Shown piece by piece: positions 15,456 through 22,512 of a stretch of 25,948 bases of DNA. Below the pieces are notes generated by a model that ran no database searches, was not told the origin of the DNA, and was given only the letters and a program-made list of their open reading frames with translations. The position numbers and the translations under genes were made by a program. Each line of letters opens with the position of its first letter. Position 1 is the stretch's first letter. The DNA comes from an uncultured Clostridia bacterium (GTDB lineage Bacteria > Bacillota > Clostridia > TANB77 > CAG-508), in contig CAKPKG010000018.1 in NCBI GenBank assembly GCA_934167165.1, positions 1-25,948 of the forward strand. The letters run 5' to 3'.

Positions 15456-16247
15456 TTATACTGCTACATCCATTTTTATTTTTCCTAAATGCTTGTAATC
15501 TATTAGTTCTATGTCTTCTGGTTTAAAATCATAAAAGTCTTTTATTTCTGGATTTATCCAAAGTTTTGGTGCTGGATATGCTTTATCTCTTCTTGATAGT
15601 TGTTCTTTCATACCTTCTACTTGATTTTCATATATATGTGCATTACTTATACATACTGTAAGTAATCCTGGTTTTAAATCTGTTACTTGTGCTAACAAAT
15701 GAACAAATACAGCATATTGTGTTACATTAAACGGATGTCCTAAAGGAATATCATTTGATCTTATTGTAAGCATACAGTTTAATTTTCCATCTGTTACATC
15801 CCAGCAACTGTTAAACACACATGGATATAGAGCTCCTGTATCTAAATATGGTATTTGCCAAAGATTTAGTACCATTCTTCTATCTTGTGGATTTGTTTTT
15901 AATTGATGTATTAATTTATCTACTTGATTAAATTTTTTTACAACCCATCCATAAGCTGTTCCTATTGTTCCATCTTCCATTTCCCATTCGTCCCATATAT
16001 GAACATTTTGCTCATGTAAATCACTAATTTTATTAGATTGTTTTTGAAAGATCCATAGCAATTCTTTTATTGCTGCTTTATATGCAACATATTTTGTTGT
16101 AAGTATAGGAAATTCTTCTTGTAAATTAAATTGCAGAATTTGATGTGGCAATTTGTATGTTGCTATTCCCGTTCTGTTTTGATCATAATATCCTTCATTT
16201 AAAATTCTTTCTACTAAATCTAAATATTGTTCATCGTATTTACTCAT
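15456..16247 (-). CDS. thyA: Thymidylate synthase
   Basis: 263 residues, typical of ThyA. It converts dUMP plus methylene-THF into dTMP and DHF. Signatures: NRTGIATYKLPHQ, CVFNSCWDVTDGKLNCMLT, IRSNDIPLGHPFNVTQY (dUMP-binding Arg, Asp, His, Asn) and a catalytic Cys before the V-F-N segment (LYPCVFNS). The C-terminus ends KIKMDVAV. I place the start at ATG 16247; GGAGG AAATT precedes it and the longer frame to 16259 would run through this site. First gene of the thyA-folA pair; its leader has an 8-bp inverted repeat (16279-16307). Confidence 0.95.
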   Translation of the reverse strand: MSKYDEQYLDLVERILNEGYYDQNRTGIATYKLPHQILQFNLQEEFPILTTKYVAYKAAIKELLWIFQKQSNKISDLHEQNVHIWDEWEMEDGTIGTAYGWVVKKFNQVDKLIHQLKTNPQDRRMVLNLWQIPYLDTGALYPCVFNSCWDVTDGKLNCMLTIRSNDIPLGHPFNVTQYAVFVHLLAQVTDLKPGLLTVCISNAHIYENQVEGMKEQLSRRDKAYPAPKLWINPEIKDFYDFKPEDIELIDYKHLGKIKMDVAV

Positions 16248-16278
16248 AATTTCCTCCATATTATTTATAGTATTTTCT

Positions 16279-16307
16279 GAAGTGCTTGTCTACAAGGGTA
16301 GCACTTC
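16279..16307. repeat. Inverted repeat in the thyA leader
   Basis: GAAGTGCT and AGCACTTC form a perfect 8-bp inverted repeat, with inner TTGT/ACAA. It lies about 30 bases before the thyA start and after a terminator, so it is an operator or 5' UTR hairpin candidate. Confidence 0.55.
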
Positions 16308-16325
16308 TTATAATTCTATCTTGCA

Positions 16326-16352
16326 AAAATAGAACGGAATAAGTTCCGTCCT
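16326..16352 (-). terminator. Terminator of the 16373-17212 gene
   Basis: On the minus strand AGGACGGAA-CTTA-TTCCGTTCT is followed by ATTTTT. The stem is 9 bp with one wobble. Confidence 0.8.
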
Positions 16353-16372
16353 ATCTCATAATAGATTTTATT

Positions 16373-17212
16373 TTAATTTTTTCCTTCTCTACCTTCTGGA
16401 AGTGCTGGAACATCTAGTCTTACTCTAATTTTCATTACATAAGATATAGTTCTTACTAATTTACTATTTTTAATTCTTTCCCACAATGTTGGTTTCACTT
16501 CAAATCTTGTTTCTTCTATAAATGAATCTTCTAATACTTCTTCTTTAACAGCTTCTACTTTTTCTTTTGCAGGTGTTTCTACTGGTGTTGGTATTCCTTT
16601 TAAAGCTTCTGCTATTTCTATTCCAATATAGCTTAAAGCTTTTGATCTATCTTCTATTCTTTCCATATCTATTTCAATATGTAAATTTCCTTCTAGGTTT
16701 GAAATTCTTGCTCTTATTAGTTTTAAAGCATCCTCGTAGTTAGCTGGTTTTTTAGTTTTACATTTTCCTATTATAATTAAAGCTTCTACAACATCTTCTG
16801 ACATAACATTGCTTATTTGTTTAACTTTTGTTTTCCATTCTTTATCTTTGCTTTGAACTGCTTCAAATACATTTTTTAATTCGTTAGCTTTTGCAATATT
16901 ATCTTCTCTTTGTCTAATTAATTTTTCTATTTTTTTTGTATTTTCTTCAAATTGGTTCGTAGCATATTCCACTAAGCCATAAGAAGCTTTATATACACTT
17001 GCAGGAAAATTCTTTTTCTTTGGATACTCTGTTAAATAAGTTTTTATTGAATCTATTAAATCCTTGAAATAAGCATCTTCATCCAATTGAACAATTTGTT
17101 TCTTATTATTTGGATTTATCATTTTTTGAACTTTGTCAATATTTGATAAAATTTTTTCTTCTGTAATTATCATTTTTACGTTTACTATGCCTGGTTTGTG
17201 AAAAAATAGCAC
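16373..17212 (-). CDS. Hypothetical helical/coiled-coil protein
   Basis: 279 residues, not recognised. Charged helical segments dominate (about 95-125, FEENTKKIEKLIRQREDNIA); a Pro/Glu/Val linker follows (about 210-235, TPVETPAKEKVEAVKEEV), and the basic tail contains WERIKNSKLVRTISYVMKIR. No signal peptide or clear catalytic motif. The start is GTG 17212 with a good AGGAGGG about nine bases upstream. It has its own terminators before and after, so is monocistronic. Could be a structural or phage-shock-like peripheral membrane protein, but nothing in the sequence decides this. No in-frame CGG; the CGG just before the start is untranslated. Confidence 0.6.
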   Translation of the reverse strand: MLFFHKPGIVNVKMIITEEKILSNIDKVQKMINPNNKKQIVQLDEDAYFKDLIDSIKTYLTEYPKKKNFPASVYKASYGLVEYATNQFEENTKKIEKLIRQREDNIAKANELKNVFEAVQSKDKEWKTKVKQISNVMSEDVVEALIIIGKCKTKKPANYEDALKLIRARISNLEGNLHIEIDMERIEDRSKALSYIGIEIAEALKGIPTPVETPAKEKVEAVKEEVLEDSFIEETRFEVKPTLWERIKNSKLVRTISYVMKIRVRLDVPALPEGREGKN

Positions 17213-17341
17213 CGTAAACTCACCCTCCTTTGTCCTATGTACTTTTATTATTTATAATTATACATTCTTTGCGAAAAAACTACAATAGGATTTGCAAAAT
17301 TTAATTTATCTATTTCGTTACAATTTTATTACATAATTATT

Positions 17342-17371
17342 ACAAAAGTCAATATATTTTCTTGACTTTTA
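17342..17371 (-). terminator. Terminator of the acyl-CoA synthetase-like gene
   Basis: On the minus strand AAAAGTCAA and TTGACTTTT form a 9-bp stem around an A/T loop, followed by T-rich sequence. Confidence 0.75.
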
Positions 17372-17375
17372 AATT

Positions 17376-19220
17376 TTATTTCATTGCTTCTATTTTTGCC
17401 AACTCTTCATGTCTTTTTATTTTTAATGTTGTTGTTTTTATAAGTTCTTCTTCTGATACAATTAATTCTTTAATGTATTTATATGGTGGCATTGTTTTAT
17501 TTATTTCTTTAATTTTTAACCATAATGCATTTTTAATTTCTTCTTCAGTATTTGCATTATAGATTTGTTTCATTAAATCTTTATCGTAAACCACTTTTGC
17601 ACATAGTTTTAAATCATCTTCGTTATTATCTTCTGGTTTGCCATATATAAATGATTCTTTTATTCCATCAATTCTATTTATAATGCTTTCTATTTCTTCT
17701 GGATAAACATTTTTACCATTTTTTAAAACTATTACACTTTTCTTTCTTCCTGCCAAAAACAAAAATCCTTTTTTATCTATATGTCCTAAATCTCCAGTAT
17801 GTAGCCATTCTTTTTCAAACACTTCTTTATTTGCTTCTTCGTTTTGATAATATCCAAGCATTACACTTGGTCCTTTTACTATAACTTCTCCTGTTCCAGT
17901 TTCATCCTTGTTTACTATTTTTACTTTTAAACTTGGTAAAACCTTTCCTACTGAACCTATTCTTTGTTCAAAATCTGTACCTGCTGCAATAACTGGTGAA
18001 GTTTCTGTTAATCCATATCCTTGAACTATTCTAAACCCTAATTCGTTAAATCCTTTTTCGACTTCGTAATCCAATGCTGCTCCGCCATTTACCATAAGTC
18101 TTAATTTTGGTCCTAATGACTCGTGTATTTCTTTAAACATTTTCTTTCTTAAATCTATTCCAACTTTTGAAAGCATTCCGCTTAACTTCATTATTTTCTC
18201 TACTTCTGCTAATTTTCCTTTTTTCTCAATTGACTTCATCACTCTTTTATAGATATTTTCATAAAGTGCTGGTACAGAAATCATTGCAGTAATTTCAAAT
18301 TCTTTTATGTTACTTGCAATATGTCTTATTCCTTCGCAGTAAGCTATTGATGCCCCTGTATACATAACATATAAGAAACCAACTGTACACTCAAAAGTAT
18401 GATGTAGTGGTAAAAATGATAGTAATGTATCGTTTTCATCTATTTTTAAAATAGTTGCTATATCCATCAAGTTTGAACATATATTTTTATGTGATAACAT
18501 TACAGCTTTTGACATTGCTGTTGTTCCTGACGTAAATAACATAAATGCCATTTTATCGCTATCTATTGTTGCATTTAAAAATTTTGTGTTTCCTTTTTTT
18601 ATTAGTTCTTTACCTTGCTCAACAAATTCATGTTCAGAGTAAATTCCATCTTTCATATTTTCTAAATCCATAGAAATATAATATCTTAAATCTGTTGTTC
18701 TTCTGTTTTTTATATCTTGCATTACTTCATTATATTTATTAGAATAAAAAATTGCTTCTACACCTGAACGAATTATTAAGCTCTCTAATTCATTTGCAGG
18801 CAAAGACTTATCAAGTGGTACTACAACACCTGTTCCACAACATGTTGCTAAATATGCCAAGCACCATTCATATCTATTTTCTGATATTATTGCTATTCTT
18901 TTTCCTTTTAGTCCTAAATCAATTAATTTAGTTCCTAAAGCATTTACTTTTGAAATAAATTCTTTATATGTAATAACATCAAAAACACCTGGCTCACTTG
19001 TTTTATATTTAAAGGCAGGTTTGTCTCCAAATTTCTTTTCTGTCTTTGCGAGCATATCTTTTAAATCTGTAATCTTTTCGAATGAATGAAGTTTTGATTT
19101 TTTCTTTTTCTCTTTTTCGCCCGCTAGTTCTTCAATCTCTTCTATTTCTTCTTTTTTATAACCTTTTTCCTCAAAGAACTTTAACATTGTATTTAATATT
19201 TTACGTTTTTCTTTATCCAT
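17376..19220 (-). CDS. AMP-dependent long-chain acyl-CoA synthetase-like protein
   Basis: 614 residues with an adenylate-forming fold: LFTSGTTAMSKAVMLSHKNI (P-loop A3; the usual G-x-P-K-G is A-M-S-K-A here), QGYGLTETSPVIAAGT (A5), WLHTGDLGHIDKKGFL (A7), GRKKSVIVLKNGKNVYPEEI (A8). A Lys late in the C-terminal domain (PPYKYIKELIV region) is a candidate for the catalytic Lys. It activates a carboxylic acid, probably a fatty acid, as acyl-AMP then CoA thioester. An extra charged N-terminal segment of about 50 residues (EEIEEIEELAGEKEKKKKSK) is unusual. Start ATG 19220 with AGGAG. Monocistronic by its flanking terminators. No in-frame CGG. Confidence 0.88.
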   Translation of the reverse strand: MDKEKRKILNTMLKFFEEKGYKKEEIEEIEELAGEKEKKKKSKLHSFEKITDLKDMLAKTEKKFGDKPAFKYKTSEPGVFDVITYKEFISKVNALGTKLIDLGLKGKRIAIISENRYEWCLAYLATCCGTGVVVPLDKSLPANELESLIIRSGVEAIFYSNKYNEVMQDIKNRRTTDLRYYISMDLENMKDGIYSEHEFVEQGKELIKKGNTKFLNATIDSDKMAFMLFTSGTTAMSKAVMLSHKNICSNLMDIATILKIDENDTLLSFLPLHHTFECTVGFLYVMYTGASIAYCEGIRHIASNIKEFEITAMISVPALYENIYKRVMKSIEKKGKLAEVEKIMKLSGMLSKVGIDLRKKMFKEIHESLGPKLRLMVNGGAALDYEVEKGFNELGFRIVQGYGLTETSPVIAAGTDFEQRIGSVGKVLPSLKVKIVNKDETGTGEVIVKGPSVMLGYYQNEEANKEVFEKEWLHTGDLGHIDKKGFLFLAGRKKSVIVLKNGKNVYPEEIESIINRIDGIKESFIYGKPEDNNEDDLKLCAKVVYDKDLMKQIYNANTEEEIKNALWLKIKEINKTMPPYKYIKELIVSEEELIKTTTLKIKRHEELAKIEAMK

Positions 19221-19290
19221 TTTTACACTCCTAAAAATTATTGACTTATATATTATATATCATTTTATTTTTTTATTCAACACAAAAAAA

Positions 19291-19322
19291 GAAAAGTCCT
19301 AGTAGCATTGCTAATAGGACTT
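19291..19322 (-). terminator. Terminator of the YfbR-like HD gene
   Basis: On the minus strand AAGTCCTA-T-TAGCA and TGCTA-C-TAGGACTT form a long stem with one mismatch, followed by TTCTTTTTTT. Confidence 0.85.
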
Positions 19323-19329
19323 CTTACAC

Positions 19330-20463
19330 TTACTCTACATATCCTTCATGTGGAACTGACTTATAAATCTTTTCTATAAGCCATGCAAAGTTTTTCGAGT
19401 AGTTCTGTTTCTTGTTTAATTCTTTTGTTATTACATCAAAGAAATATTTGTCTTTACTGCCCGCTTTAATGTTTCTGTAACATTCAAATGTAGCAGAGGC
19501 GTAGTCAGCACTCTTAAGGAGTTTTTTATACTCTTTATTGGCTTCTTCTTCCATCATAATTTTCTTTATTGGGTATTTAAGAAGTTTTTTATAAACATTC
19601 TTTTCCATGACATTTCTTTCAAAAGCTTCTGTCGCTGTTCTTAATCCTTCAACAGCATCCTTTGTATTGCTTGCCATGTCTCCAGTCCAACGTTCTGGAA
19701 GATCGTGAAAAGCTCCGCACCAAAAAAGATGTGTAGCAATTGTTTCATTATTATATTCTTCCAATCCCATTAAAAAAGCTATTATGGCTACTTCTCCCAT
19801 GTGTTCAAGTACAGAACATTCCTTTGCTTTAAACTGAACTAACCAGCGTACACTTGATCGTAACATAGAAACTTCACGAAAGAAATTATACTCTTCAGTA
19901 TCCTGTCCAAAAAATGGTATTTCTGCTTTTTCAGACAAACGGCCAATGGTTTTTAATACTTCAGCCTCTGCATTTTCAATCTTAAGTTCTCTGCATTCTA
20001 TAAGAGTAGCAATTTTAGTAGCAAGTTTGAAAATAATTGTTTCTTTCCATGTTTCGTCAATTTGCATTTTCTCTGAAAATTCTTCTGCATTTTGAAGAAT
20101 CTGAGACTTAATATAATCTTTATATCCTTGTTTCAGTTCTTCATTTGTTGCACAAATTTCAGTTATGTGGTCATCTCGGATATTTCCATTGATAGTTTTT
20201 TCAAACATTCTGTTTAAGACTATCCATGGAAATCTTTCCATCTTTATCTCTAATCCTTTTTCCTTTGCAACATTAGCTAAGAAATAAGTTATAACTATAT
20301 TCAGTCCTTGTTTTCCAAGTTCTGTATACAATCTTAAAGATTTGTTTTCTGAACAATCCTTGTTGGACCACCGTGTAATGTTACTGAGTGGGTTCAGAAC
20401 TTTGCTAAAAATGTTGTATATTGCAACTTTTGTTGCTTCGTCGTTTTTTGAGCTTGTGTACAT
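19330..20463 (-). CDS. HD-domain hydrolase, YfbR/HDDC2-like, contains one in-frame CGG
   Basis: About 377 residues. NITRWS near the N-terminus and FWCGAFHDLPERWTGDM (about 250-266) match the HxxxHD-type phosphohydrolases related to YfbR 5'-deoxynucleotidase, as do the later DYASATFECYRNIKAGSKD and VEGLRTATEAFERNVMEK. The likely substrates are deoxynucleoside monophosphates, by family. ATG 20463 has better spacing from AGGAGG than ATG 20469. Arg32 in NITRWS is encoded by CGG (20368-20370); a +1 skip would stop after 12 codons, and Arg is conserved at this RW motif, so here CGG must be Arg or the gene fails. Codon use (AAG, CTT, CTG, CTC) is richer than the neighbours, which suggests transfer. 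Divergent from a second HD gene. Confidence 0.8.
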   Translation of the reverse strand: MYTSSKNDEATKVAIYNIFSKVLNPLSNITRWSNKDCSENKSLRLYTELGKQGLNIVITYFLANVAKEKGLEIKMERFPWIVLNRMFEKTINGNIRDDHITEICATNEELKQGYKDYIKSQILQNAEEFSEKMQIDETWKETIIFKLATKIATLIECRELKIENAEAEVLKTIGRLSEKAEIPFFGQDTEEYNFFREVSMLRSSVRWLVQFKAKECSVLEHMGEVAIIAFLMGLEEYNNETIATHLFWCGAFHDLPERWTGDMASNTKDAVEGLRTATEAFERNVMEKNVYKKLLKYPIKKIMMEEEANKEYKKLLKSADYASATFECYRNIKAGSKDKYFFDVITKELNKKQNYSKNFAWLIEKIYKSVPHEGYVE

Positions 20464-20623
20464 ATTCATTTCCTCCTTTAAAATTATTTGTCTCTTGCAA
20501 AAACTTGGCTGTCGCGCAAGGAAGACTTTATGAATGAATATAACTTATTTTATCATTTTTTTATGTTTACTTCAATACTTTTATGAATTATATCTTATTT
20601 TTCGACTTTTTTCTTTATAAGCA

Positions 20624-20652
20624 TTCACAAATCATCTAAAAAATGTTACAAT
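20624..20652 (+). promoter_or_regulatory. Promoter of the dGTPase-like gene
   Basis: TTCACA (20624-20629), 17-bp spacer, TACAAT (20647-20652). It sits about 44 bases before the ATG at 20696, in the divergent intergenic region. Confidence 0.65.
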
Positions 20653-20695
20653 ACCTATAGTTATAAATTAATTATGCAAACTAAAGGTGATTTTA

Positions 20696-22477
20696 ATGAG
20701 AAAAATTAATTGTGCTCCATCAAGCACTAATTTCAAAGTAGAAAATAAATATATATTAAAGCTAAAAGAAATTGTTAGAAATTTTAGGCAAAAAAATTCT
20801 TTTTACTCTGACCATTCAAAATTTGCTACATATGCAGACCCTGAATATTTAAGCATTTTCAAAGAAGAATTAATAGAGTTTTCAAAAGCTTGGATTAGAT
20901 TACAACAAAAGAATATGAGTTCCGAAAAAGAACCCGGTGTTGAAGATCATGCAAATTCAAGACTCCTTCACATTTTAGATACTGCTATCAACGCTTCTAT
21001 TTCATCAAAAGAGCAATTATTAAATGAAGACTTGGCATTTATAGGTGGTTTAATACATGATATTGCGCACTTACCTTTTGCTCATGATGGAGAGCAAACC
21101 GTATCTAAATACTTAGAAAAAAATGGAATTTGTGAAATACATCATAGTTCTATGGCAAGACTTTCTTTAGAGCTAGAAGGATTACACGATAAAGTAATAA
21201 AAAGAATGGAAGAAAAAAATGGCAAGACATTAGGATATCGCAAGTTAAAAGAACTTTACTCTACTTATCTTACTATCTCAGATATTGCTGTTTGCCATAA
21301 TGGAGAAAGCAACTTAAAAGAAGTTAAAACAAACAGAAGTAAAACAGATAGTGATGTTGAAAAAGAATATATAAATACTTTCGTTGAACCTGGATTAGAT
21401 AGGAAAACTCGTAATAGGTCTAAAGAAGGTGCAATTGTATTGTTATGTGACCCTATCTCATATGTAGCAAAGGACTTTAGAGACGGCATAATTAAAGGTG
21501 CTGTAGATGTAAATGATCCTGACTATGAAAAACTTTTTATACAAATGGGAATTTCAAAAAGTGAACTTGATAATTGGGCCTTAGATCCTAGCGAAAAGAA
21601 AAATAAAATAGTTAAAAGAGTTACTCGTTTCTTTAGAGACAATTTAACGTCCAACTCTAAAGGAATAGATGGTGCTAAAATGAGTCCTGATGTTGGCAAC
21701 TTGATGTATGAATTAAGAGAATTAAATTATGAAAAATCCATTAAAAATACTTTAAGGAAAATAAATGATATTCTTCCCGAAAGAACAGGTGAATTAATAG
21801 ACCTCTATTCTGGTTTATTAGTTGAGGATAAATCAATTGAAAATTTTTCAGAATTCTCTTCTTGCAAAGATGCTTTTTTGGCAACTATGAAATCTGCTCC
21901 TTATCAAAAATCCAATGCAATCTTTTCTAAAATTGTAGAAACAGGAATAGAAAGAAATGTACGAAAAGAAGTAACTGATATCATAGAAGGTAAAAATTCA
22001 AAAGCAACTGTTAGAAGAAAAAGATTTGAGGAAGATATAAAAAGGCTGGAAAAATTAGGGCCTATTACTGAAGCCACAAAAGAAGCTTATATATCTAGAG
22101 TTTTAAATGAAATACATTTAACTCCAAAGCAAAGTCAAAATTTATATAAACGAAATATATCAGCAAGACATCCTAACACTTCTTCAAAAGACTTAAAAAA
22201 TTACGAAGCTTCAGAAACTTATTTAAGATTAGAAACTTATGAGGAATGTATGGCAAAATTTAAAACTTCATTATATATTGCCCAATCAACAAATGACTTT
22301 CTTTTAAAATTACTTTTAAGTGAAGGCTTATTGACAGAAGAAGAATATAAGCAAAGGTATCTTTTAGGTGGAGACCCTAAAAAAGCTTCAATTCATAATG
22401 TTCAACAAATTCAAAAAAATGAATTATTAAATGAGCAAAACCTTTCAGGTGCAACCCAAGATGACTATAGAAGATAA
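20696..22477 (+). CDS. HD-domain dGTPase-like phosphohydrolase
   Basis: 593 residues, the only clear plus-strand gene. EDHANSRLLHILDTA followed by GGLIHDIAHLPFAHDGE gives the H...HD...D layout of dGTP triphosphohydrolases (dgt/SAMHD1-like), with DPISYVAKDFRDGI as the distal metal Asp region. The predicted role is dNTP hydrolysis, hence dNTP pool control or phage resistance. I prefer ATG 20696 (AAAGGTGA upstream) over the GTG at 20687. CGT, CGA and AGG Arg codons are used but no in-frame CGG. It ends in a terminator shared with dxs. Its C-terminal 150 residues are charged and helical without a recognised domain. Confidence 0.82.
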   Translation: MRKINCAPSSTNFKVENKYILKLKEIVRNFRQKNSFYSDHSKFATYADPEYLSIFKEELIEFSKAWIRLQQKNMSSEKEPGVEDHANSRLLHILDTAINASISSKEQLLNEDLAFIGGLIHDIAHLPFAHDGEQTVSKYLEKNGICEIHHSSMARLSLELEGLHDKVIKRMEEKNGKTLGYRKLKELYSTYLTISDIAVCHNGESNLKEVKTNRSKTDSDVEKEYINTFVEPGLDRKTRNRSKEGAIVLLCDPISYVAKDFRDGIIKGAVDVNDPDYEKLFIQMGISKSELDNWALDPSEKKNKIVKRVTRFFRDNLTSNSKGIDGAKMSPDVGNLMYELRELNYEKSIKNTLRKINDILPERTGELIDLYSGLLVEDKSIENFSEFSSCKDAFLATMKSAPYQKSNAIFSKIVETGIERNVRKEVTDIIEGKNSKATVRRKRFEEDIKRLEKLGPITEATKEAYISRVLNEIHLTPKQSQNLYKRNISARHPNTSSKDLKNYEASETYLRLETYEECMAKFKTSLYIAQSTNDFLLKLLLSEGLLTEEEYKQRYLLGGDPKKASIHNVQQIQKNELLNEQNLSGATQDDYRR

Positions 22478-22512
22478 AAAATGTGTTGTAAAATGTTTTA
22501 CAACACATTTTT
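22478..22512. terminator. Bidirectional terminator between the dGTPase-like gene and dxs
   Basis: ATGTGTTGTAAAA-TG-TTTTACAACACAT is a perfect 13-bp inverted repeat with A and T runs on both sides. The dxs stop codon (22498-22500) lies inside the right arm. Confidence 0.92.
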
